From Treponema_C sp050937815 (GTDB lineage: Bacteria > Spirochaetota > Spirochaetia > Treponematales > Treponemataceae): a DNA stretch of 64,000 bases. The first letter of the stretch is position 1, and each line of letters starts with the position of its first letter. Below, piece by piece: positions 1 through 8,237 of this stretch. Both the position numbers and the translations under genes were made by a program. The notes under the pieces are model-generated. The model was not told where the DNA came from, ran no database searches, and saw only the letters and a program-made list of their open reading frames with translations. The stretch is taken from NCBI RefSeq assembly GCF_050937815.1, contig NZ_JACDIJ010000001.1, positions 248,001-312,000 of the forward strand. Direction: 5' to 3'.

Positions 1-33
1 GCTTAACAATACCGCCGCTGTCTTTTTTTTCAT
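1..33 (-). CDS. 5' end of an exported protein gene, probably the sugar-binding protein (partial)
   Basis: Only the first 11 codons are in the window (MKKKTAAVLLS), starting at an ATG with a strong AGGAGG site 5 bases upstream. A run of lysines followed by a hydrophobic stretch is the start of a signal peptide. It lies 21 bases after the stop of the second sugar permease on the same strand. No binding-protein gene precedes the permeases, so the missing solute-binding protein is a good guess for this gene. The function is an inference from position only. Confidence 0.6.
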   Translation of the reverse strand, partial: MKKKTAAVLLS

Positions 34-54
34 ATTAACCTCCTAATAAGGGGC

Positions 55-876
55 TTACCCCTTTACAGCTCCCTGTGTCAATCCGGCTACAAAATATTTA
101 CTGGCAAAGCAAAACAAAATAATCAGCGGTAAAGATGCTATAATGTAGCCGGCAAAAAGCACCCCGTTTCCGTCGGTAACGGAAACGACCAGTTTAGTTA
201 ACGCAACCGCAATTTGCTGCGTGGCCGTACCGCTGCTTGCAACCAAAGGCCAAATATAATTGTTCCACACATTCAAACCGGTCATAATCGTTACGGTTGA
301 AAGTATCGGTGTGGATAAGGGTAACACGATTTTTAGAAGAATTTGCATATCGCCTGCACCCTCTATATATGCGGCTTCAAAAAGACTTTTAGATATGCTT
401 TCCATCGAAGAACGGATAAGAAAAGTACCCATAGCCACTTGATAGGCGGCAGGCGGAAAAATCAATCCGGCGAAGGTATCGTATAAGTGCAGCCGCGTTA
501 TCTGTATAAACTGCGGAATCAGCATTACAAAACCGGGAATCATTAAAAGTGCAATTATACCGTAATAAAGAACGGTTCGGCCTCTAAAATTCTTATATCG
601 CACAAAGGCATAGCTTGCAAGCATTGAAACTGCCGTCGTAATGAGAATAACAAAAACCGTAACTAAAAAAGAATTCAGCATGGGTCTGATTACTTGGGGT
701 AAAGCCTTTGCATAATTTGCAAATTGCCAGCGGGCGGCAAAATTAAACGGGTTTTTTATAATCTCCGTTTGACTTTTAAAAGAATTGATAACCAATAAAT
801 AAAACGGAAAAAGAGTAAGCAGCAATAAAAGAGCTAATAAAAATCTGCTGAAATACCGGCGTAGTATCGTATACAT
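55..876 (-). CDS. Carbohydrate ABC transporter permease, MalG/UgpE type
   Basis: Inner-membrane subunit of a CUT1-family sugar importer, 273 aa, the usual length for MalG-type permeases. Hydrophobic segments are spread along the chain (about residues 12-30, 70-92, 105-125, 135-155, 200-220, 245-262). The cytoplasmic EAA loop that docks on the ATPase is at about residue 167 (EAAYIEGAG). The gene starts 10 bases after the stop of the other permease and is translated from the same mRNA. No ATPase gene is in the window; CUT1 systems often share a distant MsiK/MalK-type ATPase. The substrate cannot be told from sequence. Confidence 0.9.
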   Translation of the reverse strand: MYTILRRYFSRFLLALLLLLTLFPFYLLVINSFKSQTEIIKNPFNFAARWQFANYAKALPQVIRPMLNSFLVTVFVILITTAVSMLASYAFVRYKNFRGRTVLYYGIIALLMIPGFVMLIPQFIQITRLHLYDTFAGLIFPPAAYQVAMGTFLIRSSMESISKSLFEAAYIEGAGDMQILLKIVLPLSTPILSTVTIMTGLNVWNNYIWPLVASSGTATQQIAVALTKLVVSVTDGNGVLFAGYIIASLPLIILFCFASKYFVAGLTQGAVKG

Positions 877-886
877 TTAAATTTCC

Positions 887-1813
887 CTAATCCATATGTT
901 CGGTTTTTTTCATTACCGCCTGATTAACGACGGTCAAGGCTAAAATCACAATAAACATTAACACGCCGATTGCGGAAGAATAACCCATTTTTTTATAAGT
1001 AAAGCCCTGCTCATACAAAACAACGGAAGGCATAATAGTCGCGGTGCCCGGACCGCCCTTTGTTAAAATATACACTTTATCGAATACTTGTACGGCACCG
1101 ATAATTGCAAGCGTAACGGTAAGCCGTATTTGACTGGCAAGCATGGGAACGTCAATATAAAAAAAACGCCGCCAAGTGTTTACACCGTCTATTTGTGCCG
1201 ATTCAAACAAAGCTTTCGGTATTGACTGTAAAGCACCGTAGTACAATAAAAACTGTAATCCGCCCAAACCGGCAATACCCAGCCACGGAAACCCGATTGC
1301 AATAATTGCCCCCAATGCGGTTTTTGAACTGCCGAGCCAGGGACGTGTCAATTGCGGCAAGCCTATACGTGTAAGAATAGTATTAAAAACCCCGTTGTCC
1401 CCGGCAAGTATCCATTTCCATAATAAAATAATTACGACAATCGGAACAACCATAGGAAAAATAAACGCCGTTCGGATCATATATTGCCCTTTTGCCGATT
1501 TTAAAGCAAATAAGAGTTCTGCAGCCAAAAGCGGAATCGTTAATACGATAATCACATTCGATACGGCCATCCAAAAGCAATTTATTACACTTGCACGCAA
1601 CGAAGGATCCGCAAAGGCTTTTTTATAATTTGCAAATCCGATAAACAAATTCACATTTGTTCCGTTCCACTCAAAAAAAGACTTTCCAAATGCCATTGCA
1701 AACGGGAAATACTTAAAAACTATCATGAGGATATAAATAGGCAATAAAAATAAATACGGCTTTAAAAAATTAAAAGATAGCGTTTTGGGGGCTGCCGAAA
1801 TTTGCTTGTTCAT
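887..1813 (-). CDS. Carbohydrate ABC transporter permease, MalF/UgpA type
   Basis: Partner permease of the CUT1 sugar importer, 308 aa. It has an N-terminal hydrophobic segment (about residues 18-38), a conserved periplasmic region and further membrane segments. The EAA loop is at about residue 204 (ESAQIDGVN). The ATG is preceded by AGGAAC. It is the first gene of the operon, 30 bases downstream of a perfect consensus promoter, and is followed closely by the MalG-type permease and an exported protein. Putting the permeases before a putative binding protein is a less common order for this family. Confidence 0.9.
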   Translation of the reverse strand: MNKQISAAPKTLSFNFLKPYLFLLPIYILMIVFKYFPFAMAFGKSFFEWNGTNVNLFIGFANYKKAFADPSLRASVINCFWMAVSNVIIVLTIPLLAAELLFALKSAKGQYMIRTAFIFPMVVPIVVIILLWKWILAGDNGVFNTILTRIGLPQLTRPWLGSSKTALGAIIAIGFPWLGIAGLGGLQFLLYYGALQSIPKALFESAQIDGVNTWRRFFYIDVPMLASQIRLTVTLAIIGAVQVFDKVYILTKGGPGTATIMPSVVLYEQGFTYKKMGYSSAIGVLMFIVILALTVVNQAVMKKTEHMD

Positions 1814-1842
1814 ATGTTCCTAACTAAAATATAATAAAAAGC

Positions 1843-1871
1843 ATTATATACCCGCAATACGCTCATGTCAA
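1843..1871 (-). promoter_or_regulatory. Consensus sigma70 promoter of the sugar ABC operon
   Basis: Minus-strand TTGACA (1871-1866), 17-base spacer, TATAAT (1848-1843): a perfect match to the housekeeping consensus. The start codon is 29 bases downstream of the -10 box, giving a short leader with its own ribosome site. No clear operator palindrome was seen around it. Confidence 0.8.
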
Positions 1872-1892
1872 TGTATATGATTTTATAAGCTC

Positions 1893-1921
1893 TTGTCATT
1901 ATTTTTTATCTATGCTACTAC
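1893..1921 (+). promoter_or_regulatory. Possible promoter abutting the start of the 1930 gene
   Basis: TTGTCA (1893-1898), 17-base spacer, TACTAC (1916-1921). The -10 box is weak. It ends 8 bases before the ATG at 1930, which has no Shine-Dalgarno sequence. The spacing fits the other putative leaderless genes in this window, which is the main reason to list it. Confidence 0.4.
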
Positions 1922-1929
1922 TGACATAT

Positions 1930-2520
1930 ATGAAAACGCTCAAACAAAAAATATCTTGTATATGCATTTTAATGTGCATAACCTGTTTTCCGGTTTTTGC
2001 ACAGTTCAGCGCCGGAGCAAAATTTTTCGGATTAAGTATGCATCCGCGGGGAGCCGCGAATGCACCTCTTATACCTTATAAATTCGATTCAAGAGGTATT
2101 TTTGTCCTTCATCCGGGTGTAACGCTTAATTTCGATTATTTTCTATGGAAAGACATCGTTTCGGTAAAAGCCGTACAGGGACTGTATGCCGATTGCGCAA
2201 TGCAGTTTGCAGGCTTTTCTCACGTGGGTTTTCGCATACGCTTGTTTAAAATCGGCCGTTTTTCGATGAATGCGGGCCTGGGTCCCACCTTTTTATACCG
2301 CCAAAGCTGGTATAGGCTTCCCGGTTATAAAGACAGTTTTACCTTTTATCACGGTACAAAGCATGAAGATTGGCAGTACCGTTTTATCGTATACGGAGGA
2401 GAAATCGAAAGCAATATACAGGTAAACGACAAATTCGACGTTTCGATTTCAGTTATTCCCGGAGGGATCGATTTAATCAATGTCAGTTTCGGCGCCCGGT
2501 ACAACTACAAGGTTCGGTAA
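1930..2520 (+). CDS. Exported beta-rich protein, possible outer-membrane barrel, unknown function
   Basis: 196 aa from the ATG at 1930. An upstream TTG-type start at 1912 would only add residues before the signal peptide. The N-terminus is a clear signal peptide (about residues 1-24, ending ...FPVFAQF). The mature part alternates hydrophobic and polar residues, is rich in aromatics and glycine, and ends in a strand with Tyr (ARYNYKVR), as expected of a small outer-membrane barrel or lipocalin-like fold. No family was recognised. It overlaps the upstream part of the NeuB-like gene reading frame but not its chosen start. There is no ribosome site upstream of its ATG. Confidence 0.7.
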   Translation: MKTLKQKISCICILMCITCFPVFAQFSAGAKFFGLSMHPRGAANAPLIPYKFDSRGIFVLHPGVTLNFDYFLWKDIVSVKAVQGLYADCAMQFAGFSHVGFRIRLFKIGRFSMNAGLGPTFLYRQSWYRLPGYKDSFTFYHGTKHEDWQYRFIVYGGEIESNIQVNDKFDVSISVIPGGIDLINVSFGARYNYKVR

Positions 2521-2539
2521 AACTGCCGAAAATAAGGAT

Positions 2540-3658
2540 ATGAACGACACAAAGGTACTCATAATTGCCGAAATAGGAACGTCCCACGGCGGTTCATTGG
2601 ATAAAGCAAAACGTTTAGCCGATGTTGCCGCCGAAGCGGGAGCCGATTGTATAAAATTTCAGTGGGTGTATGCCGACGAGATTTTGCACCCGAACACGGG
2701 TTATGTCAACCTTCCCGGCGGAAAAATAAGGCTGTATGACCGTTTTAAAGAGCTTGAAATGCCGCCGTCCTTTTTTGAAACGATGCGCAATTATGTACGC
2801 TCACTGGGAAAAAGCTTTATGTGTTCCCCCTTCGGCATACGCTCTGCCGAAGAACTGTTTGCCTTACAACCCGATTATATAAAAGTCGCTTCTCCCGAAT
2901 TGAATCATTTTCCCATGCTGAAAAAGCTGTGTGCGCTGGAAACATCTTTAAGCGAAAAAAAGCAAATTCCTCTGGTGCTTTCAAGCGGAGTTTCGAAAAT
3001 GGAGGATATAAAAAAAGCTTTTGAGGTTTTTAAACCGCTTAAAAAGCTTTCGCTTCTTCACTGCATTACAAGCTACCCCGCCCCGCCGGAAGAATATAAT
3101 CTTTCGCTTATAAGCCTGTATGCAAAAAAATTCGGCATCGATACGGGCGTAAGCGATCATTCTTTAGACCCCCGCATTGTTCCGGTTATGGCCGCTGTCT
3201 GCGGCGCACGCCTTATAGAAAAGCATATTACTTTATCGCGCACAACCGGCGGCCTCGACGATCCGGTCGCCCTTCCGCCCGATTTATTTTCAGACATGGT
3301 ACAATCGGTACGACGCTATGAAAAAATGCCGCCCGAAAAAGCCCTCGAAGAAGCGCAAACGGAATTCGGGGAGGAATTGTGCCAAAAAGTTATCGGAAAC
3401 GGTGTAAAGGAGCTTGCTCCGTCGGAAAAGGCGAATTACGGGCGCACAAATCGTTCAATACATTTTATGCACGATATGAAAAAAGGCGATGTAATACGGG
3501 AAAAAGATATAGGAGTGCTGCGAACTGAAAAAGAACTTTCAGTCGGTATTTCGCCTGAATATTACGAACGGGTTATCGGTTTAAAAATTTCAAAAAACGT
3601 AAAAGCCGGAGAAGGTTTGCAATGGATTCACACGGAACGAGGCGTTTCACCGCTATAA
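2540..3658 (+). CDS. Sialic-acid synthase family protein (NeuB/SpsE-like) with SAF domain
   Basis: 372 aa. The N-terminal TIM barrel opens with the family signature IIAEIGTSHGG and has IKFQWVYADEI, SDHSLD and IEKHITLSR. The C-terminal 70 residues (from about NRSIHFMHDMKKGD) form an antifreeze-like SAF domain. The family condenses phosphoenolpyruvate with an N-acyl-hexosamine to make sialic, pseudaminic or legionaminic acid, or related nonulosonates. The start at 2540 follows AAGGAT and avoids the longer frame overlapping the upstream gene. No neuA, neuC or epimerase gene is nearby. Where NeuB usually has a GPDH-like motif this one has GLDD, so its substrate may differ. Confidence 0.85.
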   Translation: MNDTKVLIIAEIGTSHGGSLDKAKRLADVAAEAGADCIKFQWVYADEILHPNTGYVNLPGGKIRLYDRFKELEMPPSFFETMRNYVRSLGKSFMCSPFGIRSAEELFALQPDYIKVASPELNHFPMLKKLCALETSLSEKKQIPLVLSSGVSKMEDIKKAFEVFKPLKKLSLLHCITSYPAPPEEYNLSLISLYAKKFGIDTGVSDHSLDPRIVPVMAAVCGARLIEKHITLSRTTGGLDDPVALPPDLFSDMVQSVRRYEKMPPEKALEEAQTEFGEELCQKVIGNGVKELAPSEKANYGRTNRSIHFMHDMKKGDVIREKDIGVLRTEKELSVGISPEYYERVIGLKISKNVKAGEGLQWIHTERGVSPL

Positions 3659-3679
3659 AAGGTAAATGTACGTCCATTG

Positions 3680-4495
3680 TTATTTTGTACCGATTTTTTC
3701 GGTACAGCAAAGCGAAATGCGGTAAAGTCCCTTTAGTGTCAAATCCTTGTCCACGCTTTCCAAAATATCGGTAATGGGCTTTATAACGCTGTTTAAGCCG
3801 CCCGTTGCGATAACTCGTATATCTTCGGCTTTACAGCCGGTTTTTGCACACAGGTCGGACTTTATGCGCTCGGTAAGGGATTCGGTTAAACCCTTATAAC
3901 CGAGAACGATACCGGCTTGTATCGAATGAATCGTATTCGTACCCAGGGCATCCGGCGGCGACTCAAGCGGCACCGAGGGAAGCTGGGCGGTATTATTGAA
4001 CAATGAGCGTACCGCCGTTCCCAAGCCGGGGGCGATGGCAACGCCTTGAACAGAGCCGTCCGCACTTATCGCCGTAAAGGTAAGCGCCGTACCGAAATCT
4101 ATAACAATACAGGGGCAGCGTAAACGCGCATAAGCTTCAACCGCATTGCATACGATGTCGCTTCCGATTTGATGAACCGCCGTTTCCGGAATCTTTATCG
4201 GCAATTTGCCGAAAATGGGCGGCGCGACAATGAGGGGTTTTTTCCCCGTCAAATTGACGACGACACTTATAAAGGGCCCGATAAGAAGGGGAACGACCGA
4301 ACTTAACACGGCAGACTCCACATCCGATACTGAAACGCCCGCATCGCGGAATAAAGAGCGCATAACTGACGTGTATTCGTCGGCGGTACGCTTGGTATCG
4401 CTGTAAATGCGCCGCTTAAACACAATACGCTCATCATCAAAGAGGGCGGCGACCGTATTCGTATTTCCTATATCCAAAGCTAAAAGCAATTGCAA
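3680..4495 (-). CDS. coaX: Type III pantothenate kinase
   Basis: Phosphorylates pantothenate, the first step of coenzyme A synthesis, in the cytoplasm. With the TTG start at 4495 it is 271 aa, normal for CoaX, and begins MQLLLALDIGNTNT with the ASKHA-fold phosphate-1 motif at residues 8-14. Other motifs are VIDFGTALTF and PGLGTA. The TTG is chosen because GGGAG sits a few bases upstream; the longer frame to 4543 would run over the divergent hisS promoter. It is divergent from hisS, with interlocked promoters, and convergent with the NeuB-like gene. Confidence 0.9.
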   Translation of the reverse strand: MQLLLALDIGNTNTVAALFDDERIVFKRRIYSDTKRTADEYTSVMRSLFRDAGVSVSDVESAVLSSVVPLLIGPFISVVVNLTGKKPLIVAPPIFGKLPIKIPETAVHQIGSDIVCNAVEAYARLRCPCIVIDFGTALTFTAISADGSVQGVAIAPGLGTAVRSLFNNTAQLPSVPLESPPDALGTNTIHSIQAGIVLGYKGLTESLTERIKSDLCAKTGCKAEDIRVIATGGLNSVIKPITDILESVDKDLTLKGLYRISLCCTEKIGTK

Positions 4496-4518
4496 TTTTC
4501 TCCCGTTACGGCTATTAT
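4490..4518 (+). promoter_or_regulatory. Promoter of hisS
   Basis: TTGCAA (4490-4495), 17-base spacer, TATTAT (4513-4518). The -10 box ends 7 bases before the hisS ATG at 4526, so transcription should start at or just before the start codon. No Shine-Dalgarno sequence precedes the ATG, consistent with a leaderless mRNA. Confidence 0.6.
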
Positions 4519-4543
4519 AAACGATATGACTGCACTTATACAA
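4514..4543 (-). promoter_or_regulatory. Promoter of coaX
   Basis: Minus strand TTGTAT (4543-4538), 18-base spacer, TATAAT (4519-4514). It uses almost the same bases as the hisS -10 box in the other direction, so the two promoters cannot both be occupied. The short leader keeps the GGGAG ribosome site of coaX. Confidence 0.55.
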
Positions 4544-5860
4544 CCGAAAATACTCAAAGGCTTTAGAGATTTTTTACCCCAAGCCGAAATTAAACGCGCG
4601 CTTTTAACCGAAAAATTAACCGCCTCTTTCCGCTCATACGGCTTTGTTCCCATAGATACGCCCGCATTGGAATACTCGGAGATTTTACTGCGCAAAAGCG
4701 AGGGTGAAACCGAAAAACAGGTATTCCGCTTTACCGACAACGGCGGGCGCGATGTTGCCCTGCGTTTCGACTTAACGGTGCCCTTTGCACGTTTTATAGC
4801 CGAACACAAGGACGAATTGTATTTTCCCTTTAAAAGATACCACATAGCCAAGGTATGGCGCGGCGAAAAACCGCAGGCAGGACGCTACCGCGAATTCGTG
4901 CAATGCGATTTCGACATTGTAGGCTCGGACAGTGCAGCCTCCGACTTTGAAATACTTTCTCTTATAAGGCAGGCGCTTTTTTCGATAGACGTAAAAAACA
5001 TTACCATACGCATAAGTCACCGCGGTCTTTTTAACGTTTTTTTGACAAAACTCGGTTTAAGCGGCAAAAGCGAAGATATTTTGCGCACGGTCGATAAATT
5101 GGCTAAAATCGGCAAAGACAAGGTACTCGATATTCTAAACGACATAACCGGCAGCGCTAAAAAAACGGAAGAGGTTTTAGCCTATATTTCAGGCGCCGGC
5201 AGCTTTGATGCAACCCTTGCCCTGATGGAAAAATATACGGAAGAAGAAGGCGGCGAAGGCATAAAGCGCTTAAAAGAAATACAAAGTTTTATCAAAGAAA
5301 GCGGTATGGAAAACATCGTTGTGCTCGACCCTTCCATTACACGCGGTTTGGATTATTATACGGGCTTGGTATACGAAACCTTTTTAAACGACCTTCCGTC
5401 AATCGGCTCGGTATGCTCGGGCGGCCGCTACGACAATTTAACCGGCTTGTATATGAAGGAACAAATAAGCGGTGTAGGCGCTTCAATCGGCTTGGACCGC
5501 TTAATCGCCGCCCTTGACGAACTCGGCTGTGCGGCCGAAGCGGAAGGCTTTTTGGACGCCGAAATCTTTTGCACGGACGAAAGCTTAATGTCCGTATATC
5601 AAAAAACCGCCTTTACACTTCGCAATGCGGGCTTGGCGGTAGAAGTATTCCCGGAAGCAAAAAAGATGAATCAACAGTATGCGGCCGTAGAAAAAAAAGC
5701 CGTTCCCTTCGGCATCCTTATCGATAAGGCGCAAGCCGAACAAAATCTTTTAACGCTGAAACACCTCAAAACACGCACACTATACGAAAACATCAGCGCA
5801 CAAAAAGCGGCCGATATTATTGCAAAACATAAAAACGGCACAAAGGAATTAAACCGCTAA
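4526..5860 (+). CDS. hisS: Histidyl-tRNA synthetase
   Basis: Class II aminoacyl-tRNA synthetase that charges tRNA-His, 444 aa. Motif 2 is visible in the KVWRGEKPQAGRYREF region, the HisRS signature as RGLDYYTG and motif 3 as GVGASIGLDRL. The C-terminal part fits the anticodon-binding domain. The ATG at 4526 gives the usual start (MTALIQPKILKGFRD); a TTG-started extension upstream would overlap coaX. A YcxB-like gene follows after 16 bases and is probably cotranscribed. Confidence 0.95.
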   Translation: MTALIQPKILKGFRDFLPQAEIKRALLTEKLTASFRSYGFVPIDTPALEYSEILLRKSEGETEKQVFRFTDNGGRDVALRFDLTVPFARFIAEHKDELYFPFKRYHIAKVWRGEKPQAGRYREFVQCDFDIVGSDSAASDFEILSLIRQALFSIDVKNITIRISHRGLFNVFLTKLGLSGKSEDILRTVDKLAKIGKDKVLDILNDITGSAKKTEEVLAYISGAGSFDATLALMEKYTEEEGGEGIKRLKEIQSFIKESGMENIVVLDPSITRGLDYYTGLVYETFLNDLPSIGSVCSGGRYDNLTGLYMKEQISGVGASIGLDRLIAALDELGCAAEAEGFLDAEIFCTDESLMSVYQKTAFTLRNAGLAVEVFPEAKKMNQQYAAVEKKAVPFGILIDKAQAEQNLLTLKHLKTRTLYENISAQKAADIIAKHKNGTKELNR

Positions 5861-5876
5861 GGAACAGGCAATCCGT

Positions 5877-6362
5877 ATGGAACAATCGATTACCTTTAAA
5901 ATCAGGAAAAGGCAGCTTGTCGCAACCCTTTCGGCGTTTTTTTTCACACCGAAAATACTGTCGGTACTCTTCGGCCTCAGTATGCTCACCGTTTTTCCTC
6001 ACACACTAAAACCGTTTTCAGCAACACGATTAATCGCCTCCGTACTGACGGCCGCCGTTTTTACACTACCGCTTGTCATTATACTCTTGCTTATGATACT
6101 GATTAGAGCCGCATTCATTTTTAAACAGGAAAAACAGTACGCATCCGACATAGCAGTCCGCTTTTATGACACCTTTTTGGAAGAAATAACCGTAAACAAT
6201 ACACTAACCGTACAATATGCGGATATATACAAATTAAAACTGCGCAAAACCGTCCTGTTGATTTACCTCAGCTCTTTGCGGGCAATTGTCATTCCGGCAA
6301 GTACGGAATACGACATCAAAAAACTGTATGCAGAGCTGCACATCAAAACTCGACAGGGTTGA
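5877..6362 (+). CDS. Membrane protein with YcxB-like C-terminal domain
   Basis: 161 aa. Two membrane segments (about residues 30-45 and 52-80) are followed by a C-terminal stretch with the YcxB pattern: a strand pair around TVQYADIYKLKLRKTVLLIYLS, shortened here, and an IVIPAS ending. Function of this family is unknown. It follows hisS closely. The relB promoter begins inside its last codons. Confidence 0.6.
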   Translation: MEQSITFKIRKRQLVATLSAFFFTPKILSVLFGLSMLTVFPHTLKPFSATRLIASVLTAAVFTLPLVIILLLMILIRAAFIFKQEKQYASDIAVRFYDTFLEEITVNNTLTVQYADIYKLKLRKTVLLIYLSSLRAIVIPASTEYDIKKLYAELHIKTRQG

Positions 6363-6388
6363 CAACGTGCATACAAACCAGTGATAAT
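6359..6388 (+). promoter_or_regulatory. Promoter of the relB-yafQ-like operon
   Basis: Perfect TTGACA (6359-6364), 18-base spacer and GATAAT (6383-6388, five of six). Transcription should start near 6395, leaving a short leader with an AGGAGG ribosome site at 6401-6406. The -35 box overlaps the stop region of the preceding gene. No convincing antitoxin operator palindrome was seen. Confidence 0.75.
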
Positions 6389-6410
6389 AAGTTAAGAAAA
6401 AGGAGGATGT

Positions 6411-6686
6411 ATGCCGCTTCAAACTACAACCATCAAAATCGATACGGAATTAAAAGAAAACGCCCTCCGCCTTTTTTCCGACCTCGGAATGGACATGGAA
6501 ACTGCAGTTACCGTTTTTTTACGGCAAGCTGTCCGCGAACAGGCAATTCCGTTCAGGGTCGGAAACCCTATACCGAATCGTGAAACACTTGAAGCAATGC
6601 GGGAAGTTGAATTGATGAAAAAAGAACCTCAGTCATATCGGGGTTATACCGATGTAGATACGATGATCGGGGAACTGCTTGCATGA
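6411..6686 (+). CDS. RelB/DinJ-family antitoxin
   Basis: 91 aa. The N-terminal ribbon-helix-helix region (TTIKIDTELKENALRLFSD, then GMDMETAVTVFLRQAV) is the DinJ/RelB pattern: it should dimerise, bind the operon's promoter and, through its C-terminus, neutralise the toxin. The gene overlaps the toxin gene by four bases (ATGA), the usual coupling of such pairs. It has a near-consensus promoter and ribosome site of its own. Confidence 0.88.
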   Translation: MPLQTTTIKIDTELKENALRLFSDLGMDMETAVTVFLRQAVREQAIPFRVGNPIPNRETLEAMREVELMKKEPQSYRGYTDVDTMIGELLA

Positions 6687-6958
6687 AATATACATTGAAA
6701 CCGACCGGGCGGTTTCAAAAAGACCTCAAGAAGGCTCAACGCCGAGGTTATAATCTTGAACTGCTAAAAACGGTTATAAAGATACTTGCGGAAGGACAGC
6801 CTCTCCCAAAACAATACAAAGACCATCAGCTTAGCGGAAATATGAGCAACTGTAGGGAATGTCACATAACACCCGATTGGCTTTTAATCTATGAAATCAA
6901 TAAAACAGAACTTATTTTATATCTTACCCGCACGGGTACTCACAGCGATTTATTTTAA
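6683..6958 (+). CDS. YafQ/RelE-family mRNA interferase toxin
   Basis: 91 aa, the size of E. coli YafQ. Residues matching the YafQ active site are present: His48 in DHQL, His61, Asp65 and Trp66 in HITPDW, His87, and the terminal Phe91. Family members cut mRNA in the ribosomal A site. The intact catalytic set suggests an active toxin. Its 3' end overlaps the stop of the convergent PfkB kinase gene by four bases, so there is no room for a terminator between them. Confidence 0.88.
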   Translation: MKYTLKPTGRFQKDLKKAQRRGYNLELLKTVIKILAEGQPLPKQYKDHQLSGNMSNCRECHITPDWLLIYEINKTELILYLTRTGTHSDLF

Positions 6959-7866
6959 CAATCGCCTGTAAACCCGCAGACAAGGGCGGCGGCGGCTTCG
7001 TTAGCCTCTTTAAGCGCTTCGCTTAAAGTTTTTCCTTTTTTTAAAGCTGCAATCAAGCTTCCCATATGCGCATCCCCCGCCCCGTTTGTATTGCGTACGC
7101 ATACGGGAGCGGAAGGAACGGTATAGCCGTTGATACCGTCTTCAAGGCAGTAAACGCCGTTTTTTCCGAGGGTAATTACCACCGTATTTTTGGTTGCCCC
7201 CGCCAAATTGTGGGCCGCATGTTCTATATCCCTGGCTCCGGTAAAAGAAAGGGCTTCTTCTTCGTTTAAGTGTAAAAAGGGATTAAGGGCAAAAAGACGC
7301 TCCATACGCTCCAAGGGGATACGGCACAGGCGCGGACCGGGTGCAAAATAAAGGCATTTGTTAAACGAGCGGACACCGGAATCGTCGGTATGAGAACACT
7401 GTTCAAACGTATCTTCAAGCCAGCGCACCAAGATTTCTCCCGTCGGTTCTTCGACTTCAAGGCCGCAAATATAAATACTGTCGGCGGATAAAACATCAGC
7501 CTTGTCCATCCAATCCGGATTAAAAACATACTCGGCGCCGTGCCAAGACATAAAGGTGCGCTCTCCGGTTTTATCGATAAAACAATAACAGCATCCGTTG
7601 TCCTTATCTTCCACATCGGTAAAAATCGGTATACCGTTTTCTTTAAGAGCTTTACGTACAAAATCGCCGTAAGCTCCCGTTCCGACCGGAGAACATAGGG
7701 TACAAGGCACTCCCGACTTCCGTATTGCCGAGGCGACGTTGTAGGCACAGCCTCCCAGCTGTAATTTTTGATCGATTACGTGAACATCTTCCGCCCTTCG
7801 AGGAAGTTCATCTATATGAATAATTACATCGGCTACCGTAGAACCGATCACTAAAATCTCTTTCAT
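6955..7866 (-). CDS. PfkB-family carbohydrate kinase
   Basis: Ribokinase-fold sugar or nucleoside kinase, 303 aa. The N-terminal GGCAYNVASAI region is the first PfkB signature and the C-terminal NTNGAGDAHMG is the second, with the catalytic Asp in GAGD. The substrate is not evident. The start codon overlaps the stop of the upstream lipoprotein gene (ATGA). It is the last gene of an operon that starts at 10513. Confidence 0.88.
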   Translation of the reverse strand: MKEILVIGSTVADVIIHIDELPRRAEDVHVIDQKLQLGGCAYNVASAIRKSGVPCTLCSPVGTGAYGDFVRKALKENGIPIFTDVEDKDNGCCYCFIDKTGERTFMSWHGAEYVFNPDWMDKADVLSADSIYICGLEVEEPTGEILVRWLEDTFEQCSHTDDSGVRSFNKCLYFAPGPRLCRIPLERMERLFALNPFLHLNEEEALSFTGARDIEHAAHNLAGATKNTVVITLGKNGVYCLEDGINGYTVPSAPVCVRNTNGAGDAHMGSLIAALKKGKTLSEALKEANEAAAALVCGFTGDC

Positions 7867-8225
7867 TTTATTTTCTCCGCTGCAAATTCCGCTTTTAATT
7901 TATTTGAATACACTTGTATTGTTTTTTCCGGCAGCCATCCCGTAGAAAACTGATACCATAAGGATCGCTTCGCATTTAAACCGTCTACCGCAATAGCCGT
8001 TCCCTTAACTTGTATAATATCACCTTGACGTCCGTGACCTACAATACTTGCACCGTCGGAGGGTTTTATACGGTACGCAGCATAAGGATCGGTAATAAGT
8101 GCCCAGCGTTCGCCCAAAACGATATGTTCGGCAGCATTGATATCAATGGTGTACATATCCGTTTTATTTTTACACGAAATAAACAAACACAATAAAAATA
8201 AAAAACAGAGAATTTTAGTCTTCAC
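7863..8225 (-). CDS. Small lipoprotein with SH3-like domain
   Basis: 120 aa from a GTG start. A lipoprotein signal peptide ends in LFISC, with the lipidated Cys at about residue 18. The rest looks like a bacterial SH3 domain: ERWALITDP, a short loop, GDIIQVKG, then WYQFSTGWLPE. Such domains often bind cell-wall or protein ligands. It is tightly coupled to the PfkB kinase gene; a joint role is not clear. Confidence 0.7.
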   Translation of the reverse strand: MKTKILCFLFLLCLFISCKNKTDMYTIDINAAEHIVLGERWALITDPYAAYRIKPSDGASIVGHGRQGDIIQVKGTAIAVDGLNAKRSLWYQFSTGWLPEKTIQVYSNKLKAEFAAEKIK

Positions 8226-8237
8226 AATAAAACCGAT

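Noticed and set aside
3686..3706. TGTACCG / CGGTACA inverted repeat at the end of coaX
   Set aside because: Seven-base stem inside the coding end, with no U tract on either strand after it; not convincing as a terminator for the convergent NeuB-like gene.
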